DNA from: Kaistella pullorum
GTDB taxonomy: Bacteria; Bacteroidota; Bacteroidia; Flavobacteriales; Weeksellaceae
DNA: 64,000 nt
Reading direction: 5' to 3'
Assembly (NCBI RefSeq): GCF_014837035.1
Contig: NZ_JACSPS010000001.1
Coordinates: forward strand, 118,374-182,373
Shown: positions 1 to 8,732 of the stretch, in pieces
Layout: each line of letters begins with the position of its first letter
How positions within the stretch are numbered: position 1 is the first letter of the stretch
The notes under the pieces: generated by a model
Told to the model about the DNA's origin: nothing
Seen by the model: only the letters and a program-made list of their open reading frames with translations
Databases searched by the model: none
Made by a program: the position numbers and the translations under genes

Positions 1-2166
1 TTCAGGAGCTAACTTAGATTTAAGCTCCACCTTCGCGACGGAAATACAACCTATGGAATTGACCAGGCGTATATAAATAAAGCCGTCACCGGAAGTATAG
101 CTCGTAAAATTCAGGATTTCATCTCCCGGAATGTCATTCTGCGCACCGTCGAATGTTTTAAAATAACTCTTGACAAGCGTATTATCCGGCGAAACGGGCG
201 CAAGGCTCAAATTATAGGTCGCAATTCCGTTTGTGGAACACTCCTGAAGCACTTTGTCATCATACTTTTCGATCATGTTGATGGTAATCTGCACCGTTTC
301 GCAATCCGGGATTGCACCGATGCCACAGAAAGAGAATTTAAAAGTATCCGTTCCGCTGACATTCGGATAGGCGGTATAAGTCAGCTTACCGTCTGCTGCG
401 ATGGTTACAGTTCCTTTTGTGGGAAGAGTAACAATCTGAACAGTGGACGGATTCACGGCCTGGCTGCTGAGAGCAAAAGTTGGCGTGATGGTTTCGTTTC
501 CGCAGCTGTCGTAGTCGTAGTTGGTATAGGTCGTACAGTTGTAGAATTTGAAATCCTGGGTTTGTATCTCAGCGCAGGATCCCTGTTTTACTTTTACAGC
601 ATAAATCCCCGCTTGTGGAGGTTCGTAGGTATAAGTATTATTGATTCCGGGCGCCGGGCTGTAGGTGCCGTCGGGGTTTTTAATGAGCCATTCATAAGAA
701 TCGAATCCTTCGGTAACTTCCAGTTTTACTCCCGGAAGACAGTCGCCTTCGGTTTTTGTGATCGCGGGGATAAATGAGAATCCGGCAAAATAACCCCCGT
801 AACCTACAGCATCGTTTCCTGCGGAAATTCCGGCAGTGACAGCTTTGGAAGAAAACACAGCGATATTACCATAGACCCCCGGAATGGAATAGGTTACCCA
901 GTTTGGTGAACCTGAAACATTGAATGGGCCATTCAGTGCACTAAGTATCATCGATGTCCCGTTTCTTTTAACATCAACAGTAGCTCCCTCTTCCGTAATG
1001 ATGTTAAGCTTAGTTGGCCGGGTGACGCTGTAGACACCATTGATATTCCCTTCATTTTGATCTACTAAAGCAATTTCATCAATTTTTTTAGGAAGATAAC
1101 AACTTAAAGGAGGAATGTAGTTATACCCACCAGATGCAATTTCATTTGTATTGCTCGCACCCGCAAGCAGCTGAAAGACATAGATGTTTTCAGTACTTCG
1201 AATGAACATATTGTAATGATTCAGGGTCTGATTGACAAACTTTGAAGAAGGTATTACAAAATACTGTCCTGCATTAAGAGGAGTAGGATTTACGGGAACT
1301 GTTTCATTATTGACATAAATATTGGTGTTATTTACAGAGGCGATGACAAAAGCAGCTTCCATCCCTGAAGAAAGTGTTCCGTTTCCTTTTACAATTGCAA
1401 ATTCTTTTCCTAGTTTATCTATTGGGACGCTTTGATCCATCAAAATGTCAGTACTGCTTGCTGCAGTATAGGTGTATTGCCCGTTGAAGTTACCATTTGT
1501 TACGGTAACAGGCTTGGTTGAAGTAATTTTAGCGCCAATAAAACCTGTCCAGTTTTGACTTGAATCTGAGGCACGACCATCAATAATATATGATTGACCT
1601 TTATTTAATGTAAAATTAAAACTGGTTCTAGGGATGAAGTCCGAAAATACTACCGAGGGATTAAATCCGTTTACAGTCACCACCGTATTGTCTTCTGTAG
1701 CCATAACAGAGGTCATAAACATAACATTAGAGAGACCTGCTAGGATCGGTGCTGGTGATGTGTAAAATTCGAGCCCAATTCCGGCAGTTCCTTTAGAAGT
1801 AACAATTTCAGCATGCTGATTTACCGAAAACCTTAAATTAGAAAAAAAAGGTTTTTCTCCCTTGAGATAAATACCTTTTGTAATTGGTTTAAATAAATCG
1901 GATTGATTTGTGGTGATAATACTAGTACGGTTTAGACTAAACTTTCCTGGATTGTTTTTACTAATCATCACCGAACCTATAACGACGTTATTACTGTAAA
2001 CGTCAACTTTAAAAGGAGTTATCTCACTCGTTGACATATATATTGACTGGTACGGCGTAGACTGAGCAGCACGGTCCACCATCGGTGCAAACCAATGCTC
2101 CCGGTCGAGCTGGGCGTTTACAACAGTATATAAAAATAGCAGGAAAAATGGTAAAATTTTTTTCAT
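1..2166 (-). CDS. Large secreted surface protein with IgGFc-binding-like domain (partial, 3' end beyond window)
   Basis: The minus strand is open from an ATG at 2166 to the window edge, giving at least 720 residues with no stop. The N-terminus (MKKILPFFLLFLYTVVNAQ) is a signal peptide. Residues of about 60-340 look like the IgGFc-binding N-terminal domain found in flavobacterial cell-surface proteins, with GQSYIIDGRASD and IYVFQLLAG. After that come Ig/PKD-like stretches containing paired cysteines. Such proteins usually end in a T9SS type B sorting domain, which would lie beyond position 1 and cannot be seen. Likely exported and surface-attached or secreted; possible adhesin. The domain assignment is from motif memory. 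A TAnnTTTG promoter element lies 20 nt upstream. Confidence 0.8.
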   Translation of the reverse strand, partial: MKKILPFFLLFLYTVVNAQLDREHWFAPMVDRAAQSTPYQSIYMSTSEITPFKVDVYSNNVVIGSVMISKNNPGKFSLNRTSIITTNQSDLFKPITKGIYLKGEKPFFSNLRFSVNQHAEIVTSKGTAGIGLEFYTSPAPILAGLSNVMFMTSVMATEDNTVVTVNGFNPSVVFSDFIPRTSFNFTLNKGQSYIIDGRASDSSQNWTGFIGAKITSTKPVTVTNGNFNGQYTYTAASSTDILMDQSVPIDKLGKEFAIVKGNGTLSSGMEAAFVIASVNNTNIYVNNETVPVNPTPLNAGQYFVIPSSKFVNQTLNHYNMFIRSTENIYVFQLLAGASNTNEIASGGYNYIPPLSCYLPKKIDEIALVDQNEGNINGVYSVTRPTKLNIITEEGATVDVKRNGTSMILSALNGPFNVSGSPNWVTYSIPGVYGNIAVFSSKAVTAGISAGNDAVGYGGYFAGFSFIPAITKTEGDCLPGVKLEVTEGFDSYEWLIKNPDGTYSPAPGINNTYTYEPPQAGIYAVKVKQGSCAEIQTQDFKFYNCTTYTNYDYDSCGNETITPTFALSSQAVNPSTVQIVTLPTKGTVTIAADGKLTYTAYPNVSGTDTFKFSFCGIGAIPDCETVQITINMIEKYDDKVLQECSTNGIATYNLSLAPVSPDNTLVKSYFKTFDGAQNDIPGDEILNFTSYTSGDGFIYIRLVNSIGCISVAKVELKSKLAPE

Positions 2167-2185
2167 GAATTTGGCGAAATCTACA

Positions 2186-2193
2186 CAAATGTA
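2186..2193 (-). promoter_or_regulatory. Bacteroidetes -7 promoter element for the secreted protein
   Basis: The minus strand reads TACATTTG, matching the TAnnTTTG consensus, 20 nt before the ATG at 2166. The -33 TTG is not clear. This implies a leader of about 15 nt. Confidence 0.45.
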
Positions 2194-2272
2194 GTTTTTT
2201 TATCTATAATTAAGACATTTTAACAGTTTGACTTTATTTTAAAAATTTAATTAAAAAATGATTTTGAGGCAT

Positions 2273-2302
2273 AAAAAATCCGGCAGATTGCTTTCTGCCG
2301 GA
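2273..2302 (-). terminator. Rho-independent terminator after the alcohol dehydrogenase gene
   Basis: A perfect 9-bp stem (2279-2287 with 2294-2302) and a 6-nt loop are followed on the minus strand by six T (2273-2278). It lies 24 nt past the stop codon at 2326, so it ends the dehydrogenase transcript and insulates the secreted-protein gene downstream. Confidence 0.85.
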
Positions 2303-2325
2303 TAGTATACTAGGATTTTTATACT

Positions 2326-3381
2326 TTAATTTTTCAAGCTCTGCATATCGATTACAAAACGGTAACGCACATCGCTTTTCAGCATACGCTCGTAGGCCTG
2401 GTTGATGTCCTGCATTTTAATCATTTCAATTTCCGGAAGAATATTGTGTTCCCCACAGAAATCGAGCATTTCCTGTGTTTCTTTGATCCCGCCGATCACC
2501 GAACCTGCCACGGAACGCCGTCCACCGATCATTGGCGGAGTGAAAAGCGCATCTTCCATCTTGCCGATATAGCCTACCAACACGAGGGTACCGTCCACAG
2601 CAAGGGTTGAGATGTACGGATTGATATCGTGGTCGTAAGGAACGGTATCGATGATCAGGTCGAATTTACCTTTCGCCGCTTTCATTTCGTTTTCATAGGT
2701 TGAAATAATGACCGCGTTTGCGCCCAGATCAAGTGCATCCTGAATTTTATCCGGACTTCTGGAAAACAACGTGACTTCCGCACCCAAACCTTTTGCCAGT
2801 TTGATGGCCATGTGACCGAGACCGCCAAGCCCTACTACAGCCACTTTGCTGCCTTCTTTCACACTCCAGTGTTTCAACGGAGACCACGTCGTTACGCCTG
2901 CGCAAAGCAATGGAGCCACCGCTTTCAAATCTAAATTTTCGGGGATGTGCAGACCAAAAGCTTCGTCCACCACCACTTTTTCCGAATAACCACCGAACGT
3001 ATGTCCGCCAAGAAACTGGTCTTTACCATTGTACGTGCCCACAGAACCATTTAAACAATATTGTTCAAGGTCTTTCTTACAGCTTTCGCACTCGCGGCAC
3101 GAATCTACAAGACAGCCAACGCCGGCCAGATCGCCGACTTTAAATTTAGTTACATTCTCACCCACTCTGGTGATCCGGCCAATGATTTCGTGACCTGGAA
3201 CAGAAGGGTATTTGGTTCCGCCCCAATCGTTACGTGCAGTGTGCAGGTCGCTGTGGCAGACGCCGCAGTATAAGATTTCAATTTCGATATCCGTTGCGGT
3301 AACGTCGCGGCGCTCGATCTGCATCAGTTCCAGATCTTTGTCCTTTGCTTCGGTTCCGAAAGCTTTTACGGTAATACTCAT
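2326..3381 (-). CDS. Zinc-dependent NAD(P) alcohol dehydrogenase, YahK/cinnamyl-alcohol-dehydrogenase type
   Basis: 351 residues, the normal length for the zinc medium-chain dehydrogenase family; it interconverts aldehydes and alcohols, usually with NADPH. The catalytic zinc site is CGVCHSDLH near residue 39 with GHE near 63. Four cysteines in CLVDSCRECESCKKDLEQYC (about 93-112) form the structural zinc site. GLGGLGHMAIKLAKGLGA near 184 is the Rossmann nucleotide-binding loop. The C-terminal SVIGGIKETQEML is typical of YahK-like aldehyde reductases. It is a single-gene unit with its own terminator. The physiological substrate cannot be read from the sequence. Confidence 0.9.
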   Translation of the reverse strand: MSITVKAFGTEAKDKDLELMQIERRDVTATDIEIEILYCGVCHSDLHTARNDWGGTKYPSVPGHEIIGRITRVGENVTKFKVGDLAGVGCLVDSCRECESCKKDLEQYCLNGSVGTYNGKDQFLGGHTFGGYSEKVVVDEAFGLHIPENLDLKAVAPLLCAGVTTWSPLKHWSVKEGSKVAVVGLGGLGHMAIKLAKGLGAEVTLFSRSPDKIQDALDLGANAVIISTYENEMKAAKGKFDLIIDTVPYDHDINPYISTLAVDGTLVLVGYIGKMEDALFTPPMIGGRRSVAGSVIGGIKETQEMLDFCGEHNILPEIEMIKMQDINQAYERMLKSDVRYRFVIDMQSLKN

Positions 3382-3480
3382 ATTTTTGTAGTTATTATAA
3401 TTAAAAATGTATTGTCCAAAATTAACGATTGCCGCGCACGCTCACTCTTAAAGCTTTCCTAATTTTTAAGGATAACGTGG

Positions 3481-4245
3481 TTAAAATTTTTCAGTCAGAT
3501 ATTTCCAGTAGCGTTTGGGTACATGCTGAATGTGGAGTTTCATGTTTTTGCGCTCGCTGATATTGGTTTTGGTAAAATACCGCTGCCACAGCGTCTGGTA
3601 TTTGCGTTCTTCCTCATGATGCATCGCGGAGGCATTATTCAGCGCGTAAACCTGTTCAGGTTCAGGATAAAAAAACGTCGTTTCATTTAGATCGTAGATG
3701 ACACCAAACCGTCTTTTCAGATCATAAATCATCCATTTTTGGTCGGCATATCTGTCTTTAAAAAATTTAAAACCCACCGGCAAAACATTGAAATCCGGCT
3801 CCACTTTAGCGAAAAACATGCCGTCTTCCAGTTTTTCAAACCTTACAAATGCGTGTAAGCGGTGAATTTCGCGGCCCATGCTTTTGCAGATTTTGGCAAT
3901 GTCAAGTATTGAAGGATTGCCAAAATTTTCCAAAACATTCTTATCCGGATTCAGAACAGCCTGGCGAACTGCGGAAAGTATAAGATTTGCGGCATCAGCA
4001 CGTTCGGAAAGATAGACGAGCAGCATTTGTTTCACTCCATTTTTGCCAAGCGACTTTTCGAGTTTTTTTATTACACGGTCAGCCTTTGCGGCATCGCTCA
4101 CTACGTGATGTACGTCTGCAAACAGCGCTTCATTGAAATGATGCTGCTGACTGACGATCTCCGCGGGTTCGAAACGGTATTCGAAAACTTCAAAAACCGC
4201 TGTCATCAGACCTTCAAACGTGTCATCGAAAACTAACGTCGTCAT
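3481..4245 (-). CDS. DUF4130 (TIGR03915) putative DNA metabolism protein
   Basis: 254 residues with no signal peptide or membrane segment. The MTTLVFDDTFEGLMTAVFEV start, the central MGREIHRLHAFVRFEKLEDG and the C-terminal HEEERKYQTLWQRYFTKTN stretches are those of the DUF4130/TIGR03915 family, a family of unknown biochemical function that is encoded beside a radical-SAM partner and, in some bacteria, fused to a uracil-DNA-glycosylase-like domain. It follows the radical-SAM gene by 4 nt, so the two are almost certainly cotranscribed and probably act together on DNA. Family assignment is from recognition of conserved segments. Confidence 0.85.
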   Translation of the reverse strand: MTTLVFDDTFEGLMTAVFEVFEYRFEPAEIVSQQHHFNEALFADVHHVVSDAAKADRVIKKLEKSLGKNGVKQMLLVYLSERADAANLILSAVRQAVLNPDKNVLENFGNPSILDIAKICKSMGREIHRLHAFVRFEKLEDGMFFAKVEPDFNVLPVGFKFFKDRYADQKWMIYDLKRRFGVIYDLNETTFFYPEPEQVYALNNASAMHHEEERKYQTLWQRYFTKTNISERKNMKLHIQHVPKRYWKYLTEKF

Positions 4246-4249
4246 AAGT

Positions 4250-5506
4250 TTAGAACAGCGTCAGCTGCTGCGAGAAAGGATTTTGGTATTTTGATTTCGT
4301 ACCGGACAGGATGATATTGCGGAAATTCTGCTCGTCAATGAAACGGTTAAAGACATTGGTACCTTCAAACGACACGAAATACTTCGCACGGTTCACCGCC
4401 ACGCCCATCTTCTTAAGGTTTTCAAGTGTAAGTTTCTGGAATTTTCTTGCCATCAGAATCTTTCCGGTAGATTTGGTTCCGATGCCCGGCACGCGCAGGA
4501 TCATTTCTTTCGGCGCCATATTGATGTTCACCGGGAATCTCTCGCGGTTTCTGAGTGCCCAGGCCAGTTTCGGATCGATCTCAAGATCCAGGAATGGATT
4601 TGAAGGCTCCACGATCTCATTGGCTTCAAAACCATAAAACCTCATCAGCCAGTCAGCCTGATATAATCGGTTTTCGCGCTGCATCGGTACCTGTGAATGG
4701 ATTGACGGCAGGCGGCTGTCTTCTAAAACCGGAACATAGCCGGAATAGTACACGCGCTTCAAATTAAAATTCTGATAAAAATGGTCGGCAACTTTAATGA
4801 TTTTCAGGTCAGTTTCATTGGTTGCGCCCACAATCATCTGCGTTGACTGACCTGCGGGCGCGAACTTCGGTACTTTTCGGAAAATTTTCTTTTCCTCTTT
4901 GTACAGGATGAGCTCGTTTTTCACCAAACTCATTGGCTTGATCATTTCCGAATGCGATTTGTCCGGCGCAAGCAGTTTCAAACCCTGCTCGGTCGGAATT
5001 TCGATATTGATGGAGAGCCTGTCTGCATAAAGTCCGGCCTCTTTCATCAGTTCATCACTCGCACCGGGGATTGATTTGAGATGGATATAGCCATTGAAAT
5101 TGTGCTCAAGCCTCAGTTTTTTAGCCACACGAACCAGCCTTTCCATCGTCGTATCGGAATCTTTAAAAATACCCGAACTCAAAAAAAGACCTTCAATATA
5201 ATTTCTGCGGTAAAAATTGATCGTCAGCTCCACCACTTCCTCTACAGTGAAAGCTGCGCGTTTTACGTCGTTGGTTTTGCGCGAGACACAATAAGCACAA
5301 TCGAAAATGCAGTGATTGGTCAACAGAATCTTGAGCAGCGACACGCACCGGCCGTCTTCGGTATAGGTATGGCAAATTCCGGACGCTTGGCTGTTGCCGA
5401 GACCGCCTTTGTTTTTACGAGAACCGCCACTCGATGAGCAGGATACGTCGTATTTTGCAGCATCGGCGAGGATTTCAAGCTTCTCCTGAATGCGGTCGAA
5501 ATTCAT
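4250..5506 (-). CDS. Putative DNA modification/repair radical SAM protein (TIGR03916)
   Basis: 418 residues. CIFDCAYC near residues 68-75 gives the CxxxCxxC ligands for a 4Fe-4S cluster and S-adenosylmethionine. RLSINIEIPTEQGLKLLAPDKS lies in the barrel. Near the C-terminus MILRVPGIGTKSTGKIL is a helix-hairpin-helix DNA-binding motif, followed by a region ending SGTKSKYQNPFSQQLTLF. This arrangement matches TIGR03916 proteins, whose substrate is unknown. The SAM/HhH combination suggests radical chemistry on DNA bases; that is inference. It is the first gene of a two-gene unit with DUF4130. Confidence 0.88.
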   Translation of the reverse strand: MNFDRIQEKLEILADAAKYDVSCSSSGGSRKNKGGLGNSQASGICHTYTEDGRCVSLLKILLTNHCIFDCAYCVSRKTNDVKRAAFTVEEVVELTINFYRRNYIEGLFLSSGIFKDSDTTMERLVRVAKKLRLEHNFNGYIHLKSIPGASDELMKEAGLYADRLSINIEIPTEQGLKLLAPDKSHSEMIKPMSLVKNELILYKEEKKIFRKVPKFAPAGQSTQMIVGATNETDLKIIKVADHFYQNFNLKRVYYSGYVPVLEDSRLPSIHSQVPMQRENRLYQADWLMRFYGFEANEIVEPSNPFLDLEIDPKLAWALRNRERFPVNINMAPKEMILRVPGIGTKSTGKILMARKFQKLTLENLKKMGVAVNRAKYFVSFEGTNVFNRFIDEQNFRNIILSGTKSKYQNPFSQQLTLF

Positions 5507-5529
5507 TAGATTATGTTAAATTCAAAATA

Positions 5530-5537
5530 CAAAAATA
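5530..5537 (-). promoter_or_regulatory. -7 promoter element for the radical-SAM/DUF4130 unit
   Basis: TATTTTTG on the minus strand fits TAnnTTTG, 23 nt before the ATG at 5506. A TTG lies about 13 nt upstream, closer than the usual 17-20 nt, so the assignment is tentative. Confidence 0.35.
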
Positions 5538-5674
5538 GTAAAATAATTTTCAATCATGATCGATTTGAGTATAAAATAACACCATTTAAATAATTAAATT
5601 TTTCAAGTCAAAAACCTAAAAAATTAATCCCAGTCACTCATATACTCAAGTGTTTTCATGCCTCCACTCAACAA

Positions 5675-7165
5675 TTAAACCGTCGAACTCTCCCGCGATA
5701 TCCACACACTCACATTTCCCGCCGGCACCGGGAAATTTGCCCAGCCGTTTTCATCTAATAAAACAGCTTCCGGAAACCAGTCCATTAAATCAATAAATTC
5801 ATGTCCTGCATAACGTTCACCCATCTCCATTGAGATTTCGCCCGCATCACTGTTGCTCATCGTCACCGCGCAGCCTGAATGTATATCATTTCCTTCACGA
5901 ACCCAACCAATGCAGTTGGCATCCTGGAAATAATCGTGCTGCGCGCCGTACGCAAAATGTTTTCGGGCCTTCAGCAACTCCTCGATCTTTGCGACTTTAT
6001 CTAAAAATATTTCCTGGTCGTTGCCTTCTTTATCTTTATCAATGTAATGCGCACCGAAAAGATCCGGATAAAAAATGCACGGGTAACCATCTTGCCGCAA
6101 AAGGATCAGCGCGTAGGCGAGCGGTTTAAACCAGGATTCCACCGGCGCTTCCAGAGCCTGCAGCGGTTGCGTGTCGTGATTGTCAACAACGGTGACAGAC
6201 AAAAGCGGATTGACCTGCGTGAGCGTATCATCAAAAATGGTCCGAAGATCATATGCTGCACCTGAATTGGAAGCCTGATGAAAATTTTGTTGCAGCGAAG
6301 AATCAAAAAGGCTCATGCAACCTTCGGTAGCAGCGATGTATTTTTGAAGCAGATCCAGCGCGCCCGGTGCCCAGTATTCACCTACCGCAAAAATATTCTT
6401 ACCTGTGTTTTCGCGCAGAATGTGCAGCCATTCTTTGTAAAATTCAGGCGACTGGTGTTTCACCGCATCAAGCCGAACACCGTCAAAGGAAACCTGGTCA
6501 TGATACCACTTCGCCCACGCGTTCAGCTCGGCACGTACAAACGGATTGCGGTGCTCAATATCATTGTACATCAGATAATCATAGTTTCCCTTTTCATCAT
6601 CAATGAGTTCTTCCCAGCCATCACCATGCTCATGAATGATCTGAAAAATTCCTTCTTCCCCACCTTCCGCATAATCAACACCTGAGAAACAGGTGAAATT
6701 CCATTCAAATTCTGAATATTTTCCGTTTCTACCCGGGAAAGTAAATTTCGTGTAGCTTTCGATCTCAAAGGGTTCGGAAATATTTTCCTGGCGGTTTTCG
6801 GGATTGACCCTGATTGCATGGAATCGCTCCTTCTCGTCGCCGCCGGCTTTGTGATTGAGCACAATATCGGCGATGACCGAGACTCCTTTTTCCTGTAAGT
6901 TCCGGCACGCCGCGAGATACTGTTCGCGCGAACCGTATTTGGTGTTTACGGTGCCTTTTTGGTCAAATTCACCCAAATCATAGAGGTCATAGGGATCGTA
7001 ACCATTTGAAAAACCGCCGCCCGCTGCTTTATACGCCGGTGGCATCCAAACTGCGGTGATGCCGAGTTCTGCAAGGTAATCTGTGTTGTTTTTGATCTCT
7101 TCATACAGTTGTGATCCTCCATCCGAATACCAATGGAAAAACTGAATCATCGTAGCGTTCGTCAT
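5675..7165 (-). CDS. Alpha-amylase, GH13 family, cytoplasmic type
   Basis: Cuts alpha-1,4-glucosidic bonds of starch- or glycogen-like glucans. The four GH13 motifs are present: DIVLNHKAG, FDGVRLDAVKH (nucleophile Asp), GEYW (acid/base Glu) and VVDNHDTQ (transition-state Asp). The start ATMIQFFHWY matches Bacillus-type GH13_5 amylases. There is no signal peptide, so it probably acts on internal glucan. The ATG at 7165 is chosen; the frame extends to a TTG at 7186, but homologues start near MTNATMIQFF. Length is about 496 residues, normal for the subfamily. A single gene with no obvious partner. Confidence 0.9.
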   Translation of the reverse strand: MTNATMIQFFHWYSDGGSQLYEEIKNNTDYLAELGITAVWMPPAYKAAGGGFSNGYDPYDLYDLGEFDQKGTVNTKYGSREQYLAACRNLQEKGVSVIADIVLNHKAGGDEKERFHAIRVNPENRQENISEPFEIESYTKFTFPGRNGKYSEFEWNFTCFSGVDYAEGGEEGIFQIIHEHGDGWEELIDDEKGNYDYLMYNDIEHRNPFVRAELNAWAKWYHDQVSFDGVRLDAVKHQSPEFYKEWLHILRENTGKNIFAVGEYWAPGALDLLQKYIAATEGCMSLFDSSLQQNFHQASNSGAAYDLRTIFDDTLTQVNPLLSVTVVDNHDTQPLQALEAPVESWFKPLAYALILLRQDGYPCIFYPDLFGAHYIDKDKEGNDQEIFLDKVAKIEELLKARKHFAYGAQHDYFQDANCIGWVREGNDIHSGCAVTMSNSDAGEISMEMGERYAGHEFIDLMDWFPEAVLLDENGWANFPVPAGNVSVWISRESSTV

Positions 7166-7218
7166 TGTTTTGAAAATGAAACCCAAGGTAACAAAATTCG
7201 ACCCAAAGTTCAGGGCAC

Positions 7219-7243
7219 GAAAAAAGCCGCGCGGTGCGGCTTT
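7219..7243 (-). terminator. Rho-independent terminator after the YceI gene
   Basis: An 8-bp stem (7223-7230 with 7236-7243) with a 5-nt loop is followed on the minus strand by a T run (7220-7225). It lies 65 nt past the YceI stop codon and upstream of the amylase start. Confidence 0.7.
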
Positions 7244-7307
7244 GTATATTTAAATAATTTAGGATGAAAACACGCCTGTTGTGGCCAAATTTTCAAATTT
7301 AAATTAA

Positions 7308-7979
7308 TTATTTGCGTGCGGTAAGGTTAAGTTCAAGATCTACATCCTGGGAGATCATCCAGTCTTTCGGGTCACCTTCAGTACCGTAAGTCAAGCCCCA
7401 ATCCTGTCTGTTGATGGTGAATTTAGAAACGATATTCAGGCCGTCTACAGCTACATCCACTTTCGCCGGGAAGCTTACGTTCACCGTTTTGTCTTTGATG
7501 GTCATGTTTCCGCTAACCAGTTTGTTGGCACCTTCAGTTTTAGAAGCCGTTCCTGCCGGAAGATCTTCCACTTTCGTAATGTCAAATTTCACAGAGGGAT
7601 ATTTTTCAGTATCGAAAAAATCTGCACTTTTTAGGTGGGCATCAAGGTCTGCTGAAGTTTTACCGTCGCTCATTGCAGGATCTACTGCTGCAGGATCGGT
7701 TGTAAGGGAGTTGATATCAGAAACCAGTGATCCTGAAACCAGGTTACCATCCTGAACCGAAAACGTTCCGGAAGTGGAAGTGGTTCCGAACCGTGGGTTC
7801 AAACCGCCTTTGTGATATGCCGTCCATTTTACAGTGCTGGCTGCAGAATCTATGCTTAATGTTTCACCTGCCTGCGCAGCCACTGCCTGCTCACCTGCTA
7901 CAGTAGCTGTGTCAGATTTAGATTCAGAACATGCTGCCAACATAAATACGGATAGCGCAAGGATTGATAATTTTTTCAT
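7308..7979 (-). CDS. YceI-family lipoprotein
   Basis: About 223 residues. The ATG at 7979 gives a lipoprotein signal, MKKLSILALSVFMLAACSES, with the lipobox cysteine near residue 17; an upstream in-frame start would put extra charged residues before it. The mature part has YceI features: SIDSAASTVKWTAYHKG, the central DISLT-like strands, KSADFFDTEKYPSVKFDITKV and the C-terminal NRQDWGLTYG. YceI proteins form a lipocalin-like barrel binding polyisoprenoid or other amphiphilic ligands. The ligand here is unknown. It is monocistronic, with a promoter element at 8010-8017 and a terminator. Confidence 0.9.
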   Translation of the reverse strand: MKKLSILALSVFMLAACSESKSDTATVAGEQAVAAQAGETLSIDSAASTVKWTAYHKGGLNPRFGTTSTSGTFSVQDGNLVSGSLVSDINSLTTDPAAVDPAMSDGKTSADLDAHLKSADFFDTEKYPSVKFDITKVEDLPAGTASKTEGANKLVSGNMTIKDKTVNVSFPAKVDVAVDGLNIVSKFTINRQDWGLTYGTEGDPKDWMISQDVDLELNLTARK

Positions 7980-8009
7980 TTTTTTAAACTGTTTAATAAT
8001 TTTAAGCGG

Positions 8010-8017
8010 CAAAAATA
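8010..8017 (-). promoter_or_regulatory. -7 promoter element for the YceI gene
   Basis: TATTTTTG on the minus strand matches TAnnTTTG, 31 nt before the ATG at 7979. This supports the shorter start, because the upstream in-frame codon would lie inside the promoter/leader region. Confidence 0.45.
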
Positions 8018-8111
8018 CCGTGATTGAACTGTAAACGCCTTGACGTATGTTAAGAAATGGTTTTGGTAAGACGTTTTGCGGGTGATAACATTACCGGGAA
8101 CAGATTTCGGC

Positions 8112-8726
8112 TCAAGTTCCGTGGGAATCTTTCATCCGCGCCGCTACTTTATTTGAATTTTCATCGCGAGACGCCTGCAGTTCTTTAATGATATTATCAA
8201 AATCGGCCTCTTTCCGGTTCTGTGAAAGTTTCGATGCGATGTGGATTTCGGTTGGGTAAATATTGATGCCGAAAGCGCCTTTCATCTCCTGGCGGATATT
8301 TTCCTCACCGATTTTTTCAGGAAAGACCGGACATTTCTGTTTCTGTTCGTATTTGTGCGTGAGTTTGTACAGATGATTGTAAAGTTCATCATCGGTCATT
8401 AGCCTGATTTTTCCCCGTACCTGCACAGCTTCATAATTCCACGTGGAAACATTGATATGATCGTACCACGAGGACGAGATATAGGCATTCGCGCCCAGAA
8501 AATCACAAAGCACCTCATCGCCGTCCTCCAACACATGAGCCTGCAGATTACCTTTTGAAACATGGGTTTCGAGAAAAAAATCCGGCTCAGATCCGTTAAG
8601 AATGAACATAGAATGCGTCGCCCAGAGTTTTTCCTTGTTGGAAATTAAAAGCGCAAACGCATTTTCAGTGATGATTTCTTTCATCAGCTGCCGGTCTTCG
8701 CTTTTATAGATTTTCGGGATGTACAT
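8112..8726 (-). CDS. PaiB-family FMN-binding protein
   Basis: 204 residues, the normal PaiB length. MYIPKIYKSEDRQLMKEII, then FALLISNKEKLWATHSMFIL, GNLQAHVLEDGDEVLCDFLG and YISSSWYDH...VSTWNYEAVQVRG follow the split-barrel flavin-binding fold of the PaiB family (pyridoxamine-phosphate-oxidase-like). In Bacillus PaiB is linked to negative control of degradative enzymes and sporulation; in Bacteroidota its role is untested. It is directly followed upstream by the TPR lipoprotein gene (6-nt gap), so cotranscription with that gene and ruvB is likely. Confidence 0.88.
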   Translation of the reverse strand: MYIPKIYKSEDRQLMKEIITENAFALLISNKEKLWATHSMFILNGSEPDFFLETHVSKGNLQAHVLEDGDEVLCDFLGANAYISSSWYDHINVSTWNYEAVQVRGKIRLMTDDELYNHLYKLTHKYEQKQKCPVFPEKIGEENIRQEMKGAFGINIYPTEIHIASKLSQNRKEADFDNIIKELQASRDENSNKVAARMKDSHGT

Positions 8727-8732
8727 TCTGTG

